From contig JAACJK010000165.1 of assembly GCA_013368325.1 (NCBI GenBank), positions 992,001 through 1,056,000 on the forward strand: a stretch of DNA of 64,000 nucleotides. Reading direction: 5' to 3'. This DNA comes from Ephemerocybe angulata. Taxonomy: Eukaryota; Basidiomycota; Agaricomycetes; Agaricales; Psathyrellaceae. A program made the translations under genes and the position numbers. The notes beneath the pieces are model-generated. The model was given only the letters and a program-made list of their open reading frames with translations. It was not told the origin of the DNA and made no database searches. Below, one piece after another: positions 51,951 through 63,900 of this stretch (its first letter is position 1; each line of letters opens with the position of its first letter).

Positions 51951-54350
51951 CTATCGACGCTCTACCACAAAACAACAACACAACAAACCTCTCAAACCTC
52001 TCACACCACAAATAAATACCTCGCACTCCCAAATCCCTACCCCTCATCCTCATACCCACCCCCCACCCTCCCCTTCCAACCCTTCCCTCCGCTTCCCCCT
52101 CGCCCTCCCTTTTAACCCATCCCTCCCATCCCCATCCCTCCCCTCCCTCCCATCCCCTCTGAGGACCCCCTCCCCCAGCACCCCCACCAACCGCCCCAAC
52201 AACCTCCCCTGCCTCCCCACCTCCTCCGCCAACTCCGCGATCTGCCGGCTCAGCTCTGTCTGGTTCTGCGCCAATTTCAAATTACTAAGATCCCTCGCTA
52301 CCGCCGTTGAGGGTGCATGTTCGGGCGCGGGGGTGGCGAGGAAGGGGTAGTAGGACGAGGCCCGGGTGTGTTGTGGGTGGAAGGCAGGTTGGGAGTGGGA
52401 GGAGGATATGGAGGTGGAGGGGTGGGTTGAGGTGTGTGGACGCCGGGAGGTGGAGGCGAGTTGGGGTGCGGGTGGGTAGGTCGTGCCTGGCAGGTCGTCT
52501 GTTGAGTTTGGAGAGGCGGGGTTATCCTAGATTGCACGGATGTTAGTTATCGATCGTGATGTGGAGCGAACGAAACGAGGTAAGGACGGGTAGAGCAAAG
52601 AAGCAAAAGAAAGAAAGGATTAATAATGATACAGATCGAATCAAGATACGAAGTGATATGTCGAGCAGAGATATCGAAAACGAAAACCCATGAACGACGA
52701 ACGAACGAAACGTCCACATCGCCTTCCCCGCACTACCGAGCAAACCGAACAGGAGACGTCCTACGAGACCTGGCCAGCCATGCAGCCGGGGCATACGCAG
52801 CGATCCTCCAAGAGGCCTTAAACGCAGCCCGACAATGCGACGACGCGTCCGTCCTCTCCGCTTCCCAGCGACCTGTAAACGAGGGCAAAAAGGGCAATAC
52901 TCCCTCAAAGGAGATCGCATTCCAAGCACAAGGGTCAAATTAACCATGCTTGCAAGTATACGCCCCTTTGAAGCAGACCCCGCCCTCCATGCCCACGGTA
53001 CCGTCGCAAGCTGAAAGCGAAAGCGAAGCAAATATAGGGGAAAAGAGGAGAGAAGGAAGAAAATAGAAGCTGAAAGGCATTGATTGGGTGAACGACACTC
53101 CCAAGCACCAAAGAAAGAATACCCGACCGCACCCCAAACCAACACGATGTTCGATCCAATCCCTTCGGCTTCTCCCACCACACCCTGACCGCACCAATCG
53201 CACTATCCCACCCCACCTCGCTTCGAAGGGAAAGCCGCATAACCACGGGCGATGATGGGGAGAAGACACGGAAGGGACGGTCGTCTGAGTCGCTGGGTGA
53301 TACCGGTCTGAACGAAGAATCCTTCGAATGAAACACAAAAGAGGCTCGAACAGGAACGATCCGCCTCAGAGACAAACCACCCCCCACAACCCACGATACC
53401 TTCAACCAAACGACCGCCACTTGCCACTTACCATGTTACAATGGAGAATGAGCAGCAAACTTCCCAAGACGCTGACGCCCAACACACACATTGAAGCACG
53501 GGGCGCAGGACGGGCAGTCGTAGCTGGGAGGGCTCAATGGGCAGGATACGTTGGAGGAAGGACGAAGAAAGGTTATCGTGGACGGGTAGATCGATCCACG
53601 AACTCGAATCACGAACGCGGGATGAAAAGTGGGGTGTTCAATGAACGAGTACGGGGGTGTACGAGACCGACTCCCGCGGGGGAGCACCAAAAAGGGCGAA
53701 AACACAGCGAAGGGGGGTCCGAGAGAACAAACGGCGGCGAACAGTAGATCGAGCGAAGAATGCAAGCACGGAAAGCCGAAAACACGAATGATGGTGAAAG
53801 ATCGAACGGACGAGGGAGGATCGAGCGCACAACGGACCATACACCGAACGAAAACCGAACGAATGGAGTGAACGAACAAACACACGATCGACCCATCGTA
53901 CCTCTCCCAACAGACGACCACCGCCTTTTTGAGGATGTCAGAGAACGTGGAACGAGCACCAGATGTCTCTTGACGCCAACACCCAAGTCACACATTGAGA
54001 GGCATGGTCAAGAATGGGCGGACGTAGGTGGGCAGGTGCAACGGGTGTGTAGAGACGATGAAGAAAGAAGGAAAGGAGAAACGAGGGGAGCGAGCGAAGG
54101 CGATTATCGTGTATCGTGACGACGGCTGATGCCGAGCGTCCACGGGCTCGAATCTCCGAGTCGCCGAACGACCGAACGCCCGAACCTCCGAGCATACGAA
54201 GAAGAATGAACAAATGAATATCGAAGGAAGTGACAAAAAAACGCGGGAACATCGAAAGAAGTGATGAAACGAACGAACATCGAAAGAAGTAACAAACTCG
54301 AAGTCCAAATCCAAATCCAAATCCAAACCCAAAAGTAAACCCCAACGCAC
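51951..54350. other. Low-complexity and repeat-rich region; possible channel C-terminus
   Basis: 52030-52200 is a C-rich run (CCCTCCC-type). A minus-strand frame at 52322-52050 reads EHAPSTAVARDLSNLKLAQN, then TELSRQIAELAEEVGRQGRL, a good coiled coil; it could be the C-terminal exon of the potassium channel to the right, but no splice chain joins them. 53457-53640 and 53967-54135 are two diverged direct repeats sharing ACACATTGA and a downstream G-rich stretch. 54215-54296 has three CATCGAAAGAAGT-like units, and 54303-54331 is a six-base CAAATC microsatellite. No other gene is supported. Confidence 0.4.
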
Positions 54351-55188
54351 CTTATCCTCCGTCATCTGCGTCCACACAAGACTAAACTCCCTTTCCAGCA
54401 CAAAACTCGGCAGCGTAATCAGGAGTAGCCCAAACACGAGTATAGGCAGGGTGATGAGGCGTCCGAGGAATGAGCGCGGTGTGATTTAGCCGTAGCCGAC
54501 GGTCGTAATCGCTGTGAAGAAGAGGAGTTAGTATCATAGTAGGACGTAGGTGGGGAAAGAGAAAAGAGAAGAAGAAGGTGTGTGGATGGGAGGTGCGAGT
54601 AGAGGGGAGAGGTGGAGTGGAGAAGCGCTGGACGTAGGGGCGTGGGCGTTGGGTCGTGCTCGGTCAGCCGGTCAGTCGGTCGGTCGGTTTTCGACGTCGC
54701 GAATAAGATGCTAGTTTGGGTAGGCAGCCGTCGTGTTAGTGGGTGCGGAGGGGGCGGCCATGAATCGATCGAGCGAGGGTGGAAGTGCGAACGAGGCTTC
54801 GTCGCAGATGGGACTCGGATGGGACTCGGAGCGCGGGAGGTCGGTAGACATGATGGGCGCGTGGTCGAACGAAGGGTCGGTCGTCGATTCCGAGGAGGCC
54901 GAAGCGGCGTCTCCGACGTCGAGCGTGCCAAGTCGAAGTAGGGCGATCGGGTACGAGGTCGGTGCTGCACAATTTAGCGACCGCGAGGGTGATAGAAGGG
55001 TGAATCCAGTTGGAAGGGGGGAAGAGGAGAAGGGGAGAAGGGGAAGAAAGAGGAAGAGCGATAGAAGGTACTTACTGACTATAACGAACCAAGCTGCAGC
55101 AGGGATAGAGGCGAATTGGGTGGGGTCGCCGTCGGAGTTGATGAATGTATTCATGACTTCGTCCCACGTCCCGCGCTCGGCGGAGTAT
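54351..55188 (-). pseudogene. Voltage-gated potassium channel, pore exons, with nonsense codon
   Basis: Minus-strand exons 55188-55076 and 54511-54351. The first reads YSAERGTWDEVMNTFINSDG and then FASIPAAAWFVIV (pore helix). It joins in phase to TITTVGYG, the potassium selectivity filter, then ITPRSFLGRLITLPILVFG and a final transmembrane segment (S6) ending PSFVLEREFSLVW. The codon after GYG, where Kv channels have Glu or Asp, is TAA (54486-54488), one base from GAA. The intron between the exons is 564 bases, far longer than others in the window. Exons for the voltage sensor (expected to the right) were not found; the segmental duplication begins 23 bases upstream of the first exon. I therefore call it a pseudogene, subject to checking the base. 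Confidence 0.7.
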
Positions 55189-55210
55189 CTATGGAACAGA
55201 CGAGTTCAGT

Positions 55211-57545
55211 AGCCAGGGGCCGGGGATAGAAATAGACGGGTGTTTGGAGGGAAAGACGGCGGGCGTAGCCATGGATTGGGTTATGTAGTGGTGTAATCTA
55301 CACAGAAAAAGGAACGATTCTGTGCCATGTTAGCACATAACCTGATGACGGCCACAAGCACACACCTGTACAAGTACATTCACTCCTCGATTCCTCAGGC
55401 CCAGCGCCCCATTCGTTCTCTAGCCTCCACCCATCGATAAACGAGCCCAAAGTCACGAAACGACGACAGAATGGCAGGAGCTGAGCACCACTGTACCTGT
55501 GCCTGTGCACAACGCGGATGTTCGCACCTGGGGTGAGATCGGTGACGGGCAGCGCACAGCGTCCTTGAAACCTTCTGCCCAAAATGCGGCCTAAGTAGTG
55601 CGTGAGTCGGTCTGTAGGCCATATCAAGCCCGTCGTCAGTCGGTATTTGCATAGATGTGACCTCCTTCTAGGAAGAATCGAGGGGAAAGGGGCGGAAGGA
55701 GGTGAACGACATCGACGTCGACGACGAAGCAGAAGATCGTCTGGCCATCATCGCATCGAAGCCCTAGCCAAACACGCGACAAATCGATGACTAACGCGCC
55801 AAGCTCTTCATCCTCTAGATCTCAGGCTTCCTCCTCGTCACAGGCCACCAGTTGACCACAGACCCTGGAGAATCTTGTGTGACGCTACGTTGAGCTCAAT
55901 CCCCGCCTCGCATCCCAACACCGCGGCAACGGCTTGGACATAGGTACAGGCGCCTAGACGGGCGCTTAGCTTGACATCCCAAATTGGCCAGCGTTGTTGA
56001 CGAGTCCCAGGTTGATAAGGATCGGTGGGACACGCTCCCGCTGCAGGGTGGTCAGGAGTAAGCTCTTTATTCTCCACTCCCCAGGTGTCTACTGAGTAGG
56101 CGATCCAGTATCGAGCGCGTCACCGCGTTTGAGCGGCGAAGGAGTATACGCTCATCGATCTTGAGATCTCAGTGAATCGCGACCTTTGGGGTGTCTGCGA
56201 GAAAATTGTTAAATTAATACTGGAGTCATCTACCACGTGAAGTATTAGACCAGGTCTTAGGGTCCATGGCAGTCACAACTACGCACCAAGATTACCTCCT
56301 CCCCTCCTTCCTCCGCTGACCCATTGAATCTTGTGCTTCACACCCAGCGCCAGGCAGCTAGACTCCGCATAAACGGTGAGCATTTACGCCGCGACACTAG
56401 CAACTCTGTCTGAACGGAGCGCAGCTTGTGACGGGATTGGAGGTGAAAGACAGGAGGGTGGATGGGAAGAGTGTGCCTGGCTCGTGCCTACCTCCGTCAA
56501 TCCCCATCTGCCCATGGCCAATGAGCCCCTGTAAACGTTCGATTAGATAGATAGCCGCTTTCTCTCCCCATCTTCGATGGAAAAGGAAATGAAGGCCTGT
56601 GGAACAGAACAGCCTCCCAGCCTCATGCTACGCCACGCCTGCCCCACATCACCACTTGTCAATTCATTCATCACATGAAATAGACGCCCATTAAAGAGCA
56701 GGACAGCACGTTCCATTCTGACATATCTGGTGCTGTCCACACACTCGCCACTTACGATCGGGCTCTCCTATAACCCTGATTCACATACGGAGGCGAATGA
56801 GCTATCCTCTTCCCTTTGGATTCGACTTTCAAGAGACACCGACACAGCTGGCAGTGCGCTGATCGCCCTGGGTTGTGCTTAGCAGCGTGCTTTAGATATC
56901 CACGAAACATGTCGGAGTGTATTACGCCCGCTATGTCTCCCAGAGGAAGTGAATGTGTGCGCGATGCCTTATACTGCACATCCACAGCGAGGCTCGCGTT
57001 TTAGGTGTGGTAGCCATGACTCATGAGCATTGCGGGCAGGCACCAGGCTTGAGATAAGATTAACCACGATGCAGTGCGGTAAAGAGAGCATGGCACCAGT
57101 TCGTCAGTCACATCATCGTCAACTTCGAGGCCAAGAACAACGGAGCAGAAGCCCAATTTACACGGTGAACCAGACACTCACCGATCTAGACCATGGGACA
57201 ACGAAAGTGCGCGTTATGAATATGTTCTCCCGCCGTCGACTTGGACTGATCTCGTAATAGTAGTGCACTTGTGGTCAAAGATGCACCTGGAGAGCGGTAA
57301 GTCTTTCATCCTGGCTGACGGAATCAACTCACTGATACACGCCTAAAGCCATCTATACATGCGAGGTATGCATTGTCACTTGATCTACCTACTAGCGCCT
57401 GAGCGCCTCCAGCTGGGAATCGTATCTCGACGCTGCAACTTTACAAAAGGTGGGTCCTGGTGGGATCTGACGCTCCATGTGCCCTTGGCAAGGCTGAGAA
57501 GATAGATGTGTAGAAAAGGGGTACACGAATTCATTGAGCTGGGGA
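55211..57545. repeat. Diverged segmental duplication, copy 2
   Basis: Aligns with 4620-6765 over nearly its full length in the same orientation. It carries about 165 extra bases near 56163-56330. Its final part (about 57470-57545) is the reverse complement of the matching part of copy 1 (6691-6765; TCTACACATCTATCTTCTCA in copy 1). Its left end lies in or beside an intron of the potassium-channel pseudogene. Confidence 0.8.
57193..57296 (+). pseudogene. Detached first two exons of a TPR/CHAT-type gene (copy 2)
   Basis: Exon 57193-57206 (14 bases, GTGCGC donor) and exon 57261-57296 (36 bases, TAATAG acceptor, GTAAGT donor) read MGQRNSALVVKDAPGER. Exon lengths and phases equal those of 6416-6515 and of the TPR gene at 60947. 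Confidence 0.55.
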
Positions 57546-59659
57546 AGATCTTGAAATTGTGAGGATGGAGCGGAAGGACTGGGAAGGACTTAGGGGCCTT
57601 CTCCGCATGCGGCACACCCTCCCGCGCACGCCCCATCGAAGCCCCACCATCAATCAATCGATCATGGCAGCCCCACTTGTCCTCCAGTCTTTCTCCTCCC
57701 ACCACGACCCTCCCTCTTCGGTTATCTCCACCCTCCCACCCACGTCCCTCCCTCCGCACACTGAACAAACGCAGTACCGCCGTGCTCTTCGTCGCCATCT
57801 CCAGTACTTTGTGACTGGTGGAGGGGAGCCTCTCAAGGGGTGTAGCGAACGATTGGAAAGATGGAAGGGAATGGGGGGCTTTCTATAGGTACGTGTTCGT
57901 TATTTCTAATCGTCATGGACTGTGGGCTAACAAGTGTACAGGATATATACTTCTACGTGTACGATATGCTCATAGTCCAATCCATGATACATTCCTTGGA
58001 CCCTCGAACAACAACAGTTTACGTTCCAGTCCCCGACGCACCATTTGCGCTCTCTCTTTTCTAAGAGGACCTCGCCACTGCTCTCGGTACAGAGGTCGAC
58101 CAGCCCCCATCAGTGTGCGCTCAGCTACATGAAGAAACTGGGTGGTATGTCCCGGCGCCCTCGTTCCCGCCCCATTCTTCTCACCCGCGACCGTCGTCGC
58201 GGTGCGACGGTGCTCAACCTTGAAGTTGCCTCCCGCCAATCCCATGCTCCGCCTTTCGAGTCTTCCTCCCCCGATTATTCGTTTTACTTGGATGCTTGAT
58301 GGACAAGGGGGTGAACACCAAAGGGTGGATTCGAGGACGGCGACGGCGACACCCGGAGTGTGAGCACCGTCGTCCCGCACGAGCTCGAGTCCGTCGAGGA
58401 GGATGAGAACCAAGAGGCGGACTTGGAGAAGTAGCGGGATGAGGATCCTCGTGAGGCGGAAGCGGCGGTGCACGCGATCGGCTTGAACGACGAAACGAAG
58501 CCGATCCCGGACGACCTGATAGCCCCGAACTCCTTGCCACCTCATCATTATCGTCAACCCTCCCACAAAACGCCCACCACCACTATCGCTTCTCTTGCAG
58601 AGCACGGCGGACTTTGCGACAGAGGAGATCCAGGAGCAAGGCGTGCAGCTCACGGTGCGGGTGAGTGCGGTCGACCGTCGTTGTGCTTACAGGCACACTC
58701 AAGGTGCAGCACGCGGCGGCGCAGAGTATAATCAGCGCGTCAGAGAAGAAGGTCGGGCAGCTCGAGAGTCTGCTCCGGGCGTCGGTCGCTCCCCTGCCCA
58801 TACCCATCGTCGAGGAGGTTGATTGCATGAGGTATGATGGATTTCTTGGCTGTGAATCTCTCGATTTGAGTGCGTCAGTTGGTGCTCTTCTATGTTCAGC
58901 GAGCTAACCACTATATGTACCCCAGGGCGATCTTTACCTCAGTACCTGTGGTGAGTCGCCGCCGCCGCGCCACTTTTTCAACCTTGTCATGGGGACGAAG
59001 ATTCTTGGAGGGCGGCGGAGGATCTTCTGGAGGCGTAGGATATGGGATATCCTTTATTAGGTGTGTAAGTATGTATTACTGAGATTCATGATTGTAGACA
59101 GCTGGCTAATACGCGTGTAGAATGTTACTACCTCAACGTAAATTACACCCTTGATTTAATCCCTTATTGCGCTCGCTACATTTGCAGCACCATTATACAC
59201 TCTGCGACCTCCCATAGGTCGGTTTGTGTGCATCTTGGTTCCATTCTGGTCCTTCCATATGAGGTGTACGATGTGCTGTGGACGAATTCAACCTCGCTCC
59301 ATTCATTCACCGGCTGACCTACATCAAGCTTAGCCCTAAACCAAGTTAGGTATGGGAGATTCACTCGCCGTCTTTATAAACCGGCGTGGGCCATTGTGGA
59401 AGGATTGTATCTGGGGAATTGATCCCGTATCGAAGGGTCTGATTCGGGGGGCAGAGGTGCTGCAAAGTTTCGAGTGTCGGTCGGCTGAGGGTCGGGTGCG
59501 AACACTCCGAGGCACTCGAGGTCGATCGCGTCTCGTGCGTTGCGTCGGAGAGGGGGGACACGCGGGGACTGGGTTCGTTGTCAATCTTCTCACCGCGTCA
59601 TGTCTGGTTTAGACAGCCAATAGACAGCGCGAAGGATTTTGTAGTGGGTTAATGGTATG

Positions 59660-59687
59660 AAGTACTCAACGAATTCGTTGAGTACTT
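59660..59687. repeat. Perfect 28-base palindrome
   Basis: Two 14-base arms (AAGTACTCAACGAA and its exact complement) with no spacer, centred on an EcoRI-like GAATTC. Confidence 0.85.
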
Positions 59688-60765
59688 GTTTATGATGGCC
59701 AACGACGAACTTTCATCCAAACACGCACCTCGCACTGTAAGCACCCTGCGTGGCATTTCATGAATGTATGGCAGGCGCCACAGCATCGCCTGGGGCCTAG
59801 GCCCCCGTTCTCTATATCTATAGTCTGTACTGGAAATTGGTTCATTTTTTCTGAGATAGGACGTGCGATCCTGTGTTAAGTCCGTGCTACATGCTGTGAT
59901 GATTCCTTACGCACTTCTGCTGAACAGGCTCCGCTCATTAATTTACCGCACAAAATAGACGCCCACACACAGCCTTCAAAGATCAGAGACGGCGTCATTC
60001 ATTCACGGCTCGAGGCTTCCAAACACAAGACATTCTTCTCTCATCCTCGCCTCTACGGCACGGAAGCTTTAGGCTACAAGTGTTCCACATTATCATGTAA
60101 GATGCACGCAATGTTGATGCAAATCGATTAGGAGAGCGCCATCGATCGCTTGAACCTTTTTCATAGTAAGTATAAGAATTTCAGGTATGTATCGTGCGAG
60201 AATGAAGTTGAAATAAGGCATAATGTATGATAATGGCTGTGCACATTGAGTACACGTTTTGGAGCACAGATTTAGGGGATAGATCGACCAGATGAAATAG
60301 ACGCCCATGACACGATGCAGCACACTGGGCGAGATGCGGCTTCTTTCTTGCCCATTTTGGATATCAAGGTTCTTTCCGTCCCGTGTGCCGCTTCATGGAT
60401 GATCATGAGGGTGGGCTTCGCAAAACAGCCTTATCTCACTTCGAGAACTGAAACACAGCACAGCAAATAAAACTATGCCAGATTTCTTCTCGCAGTGTCC
60501 GTAACTGCCATATCGACAGCATAGGCTCCCACGTCCTTGTACTGGTAAATCCATAAAACAGAGAGAATCTATCGCATGGTATCTGCACGGACGCGACGCA
60601 AACGTATCAACACGCCATTGAGCGATCCACGGTCCTCAACCAGAGGGATCTCGTTGAGGAAGGCGTCTAAACTGCTTAATTTTTCTTCTTTTTAAATGCA
60701 GGATAGGTTGTGTTGGAGTGTTCGAATGCTGTGAGCGAGCGGAGATGAACGAAAGGTGGCTGTAT

Positions 60766-60787
60766 ACACACACACACACACACACAC
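60766..60787. repeat. (AC)11 microsatellite
   Basis: Twenty-two bases of uninterrupted AC dinucleotide. Confidence 0.9.
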
Positions 60788-60946
60788 CTGAAGTTAACAG
60801 ATTCCGAATTAACATTGCATTGGACACACCTTTGGCGAGGCTGTGGTAGGCAGTGCTCCTTGAGCGCTCGTAAGCGTCACTCTGATATATAATAGGGGAT
60901 AGGTGCGTCGGAGACTCTAACGACTGTTAATCTCAACATATAAGCC

Positions 60947-63900
60947 ATGGGGCAACAAAAGTGTGTCGGGGTCGTTTATTTGGGATATCGAGATGCAAAA
61001 CTGACACATATCGGCAGCAGCTCGCTCGTCACCGATGCCGCGCCTGGAAGAAGGTGAGTCGCACAATGTCAATGGAAACAACCATGAGACTAACATAACG
61101 GGGTAAAGCCACTTTCTGATAACAGGTATGCGCTAGCATGGTCAGCGGATTGTCGTCTATTATGATTTTTGGTCATCCAATTTGGTCAGATATCGTTTTT
61201 GAGCGTGCCGACAGTACCGAAGATGATGGGACACCCTTGAGCTTGACAGAACTCTGGGTATCCGAGACCCCGGAGTCGGAGGAAGCGAAATCCTTGACCG
61301 TTTTCAATGCTTCACCTGGGCGCTGGGAAGCGGATGGTTTTATTGAAATGTGAGTATACCAATTTGTCATCGAGGGTCAACGACTTATCTATGATCGGAA
61401 GTGCCGCTGAAACTGATGCAATCGACTGCATCGTCAAAAGTGACAATGGGGACGACATTGGGTTCATGCATCTGGATGTTCAGGGTATGCATTCTGAACG
61501 TGGTAAGGGCTATGGTTGATATTAGAAGCAGCAGTTCACTGAGAACAACGACAGGACGCGGCCAGATAATGGGGATGTGCGACGAATACACGCAACTGGC
61601 TATGTCTTGGGGATGCGTTGAAATATCGTCGAAAAGAAAGGAGGTGCCGGATGGTGAGTTTCCTCATAGTATAGGCAGGGGAGGTGCATTTACGGCGCTC
61701 GTACAGATGTTGCGGATCAGTTCAATAATCGTGGCATTGAGCTGTCAAGAAGCTTCGAACGGACTGGCGATCTTTCGGACCTGATTGACAGCATCGCAAT
61801 GCACCAGCAGGCGGTGGATCTCACCCCTGACGGTCATGCTGACCTGCCTGGCCGACTCAGTAACCTCGGAAACATGTTCCTGAGTCGCTTTGAGCGCACC
61901 GGCGAGCTTTCGGATATCGTTGACGCCATCTCGGCGCAGCAGAAAGCGGTTGATCTCGCTTCCCACGGTCATCCTGACCTGCCTGGCTGCCTCACCAACC
62001 TCGGAAACGCGTTCCAGTTACGCTTTAAGCGCACCGGAGAGCTTTCAGATATCGCTGATGCCATCTCGGCGCAGCAGAAAGCGGTAGATCTCACTCCCCT
62101 TGGTGATGCTAAACTGCCTATGCAACTCAATAACCTCGGAACGTCGTTCCAGAGTCGCTTTGAGCGAACCGGCGAGCTTTCGGATATCGCTGATGCCATC
62201 TCGACGCAGCACAAAGCGGTCAATCTCACTCCCCACGGTCATGCCAAGCTGCCCACCTTCCTCACCAACCTCGGAATCTCATTCATGCGTCGCTTTGAGC
62301 GCACCGGCGGCGAGCTTTCGGATATCGCTGATGCCATCTCGGCGCAGCAGAAAGCAGTCGATCTCACTCCCCGCGGTCATGCCTACCTGCCTAACCGACT
62401 GAATAGCCTCGGAACATCGTTCCAGAGTCGCTTTGAGCGCACCGGCGAGCTTTCGGATATCGCTGATGCCATTTCGGCGCTGCAGAAAGCAGTCGATCTC
62501 ACTCCCCACGGTCATGCCGACCTGCCTATGCGACTCAACAACCTCGGAAACGCGTTCCTGCGTCGCTTTGAGCGCACCGGCGAGCTTTCGGATATGGTTG
62601 ACGCCATCTCAGCGCAGCAGAAAGCGGTCGATCTCACCCCTGACGGTCATGCTGACCTGCCTGGCCGACTCAGTAACCTCGGAAGCTCGTTCAAAAGACG
62701 TTTTGAGCGCACCAGCGAGCTTTCGGATATCGCTGATGCCATCTCGGCGCTGCAGAAAGCAGTCGATCTCACTCCCCACGGTCATGCCGACCTGCCTATG
62801 CGACTCAATAACCTCGGAAACACGTTCCAGAGTCGCTTTGAGCGCACCGGCGAGCTTTCGGATATGGTTGACGCCATCTCGGCGCTGCAGAAAGCGGTTG
62901 ATCTCACTCCCCCCGGTCATGCGGACCTGCCTGCCTGCCTCACCAACCTCGGAAGCTCGTTCAAAAGACGTTTTGAGCGCACCAGCGAGCTTTCGGATAT
63001 CGCTGATGCCATTTCGGCGCAGCAGAAAGCCGTCGACCTCACTCCCCACGGTCATGCCGACCTGCCTCCCCGACTGAACAACCTCGGAACGTCGTTCCAG
63101 AGTCGCTTTGAGCGAACCGGCAAGCTTTCGGACATTGCTGACGCCATTTCCGCGCAGCAGAAAGCAGTCAATCTCACTCCCCACGGTCATGCTAACCTGC
63201 CTATCTGCCTCAACAACCTCGGAATCTCGTTCAACAGACGTTTTGAGCGCACCAGCGAGCTTTCTGACATCGCTGATGCCATCTCGGCGCAGCAGAAAGC
63301 AGTCGGTCTTACTCCTCAGGGTCATGCCGACATACCTGCCCGATACCTCAATCTCGCAGCATCATTCCTCGCGCGTTTTACCTCATTCGGGAACAGTGAG
63401 GATCTAGATGAAAGTTTATCACATTTAAAAGCCGCAGCGATCTCCATTAGCGGCCCTCCTCGAGTGAAGCTTGATGCAGCTAAACACTGGGCCCGCACAT
63501 TGATCCGTTATCATCCCCAATCACTCGAGGTCTTGCTCTCTTTCGACACTGCGTTGAGCTTGATCACATTGATCGCAGGCCTCGAACAAACGGTACGCAG
63601 CAGATATACACAGCTGGAAGACATTTCTGGCCTCGTTCTCGAAGCCGCTGCCGTTGCCTGTGCACTGGATAGAGCGGATAAGGCGTTGGAGTGGCTCGAA
63701 CAAGGCCGTTGCCTCGTCTGGAGCCAACTGAACAACCTCCGTACTCCGCTCGACGACTTGCGCGTTCACAACGAGGATCTTGCGCAAGATATTGCTGATG
63801 TCTCCGAGCGACTCGAGACCGCCGGATCGTCCCGAGGCCAATCCCATGTTGACATGTCGTTGTCGGAGAAGATGTCCCTCGAGGATGAAGCTCGAGCCCA

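Larger units (their letters stand above)
57546..60946. other. No confident gene; possible gene remnants
   Basis: 58335-58830 (plus) contains stretches that look coding: DTRSVSTVVPHELESVEEDE up to a TAG at 58432-58434, then AEAAVHAIGLNDETKPIPDD, and after splice-like sites DFATEEIQEQGVQLTVR and VQHAAAQSIISASEKKVGQL. The in-frame stop suggests a decayed gene; no family is recognised. The rest (58900-60946) has only a palindrome, a microsatellite and two AAATAGACGCCCA motifs (59953, 60295). Confidence 0.35.

Noticed and set aside
55838..56077. Conserved minus-strand frame in both duplication copies as a real gene
   Set aside because: Open in both copies, but the substitutions show no clear bias to silent positions and no start or motif is seen; left as part of the repeat.
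61969..63325. Minus-strand and alternate plus-strand frames over the TPR repeats
   Set aside because: Their periodicity only mirrors the repeat; the plus frame starting at 61707 reads clear TPR units and stays open to 64000.
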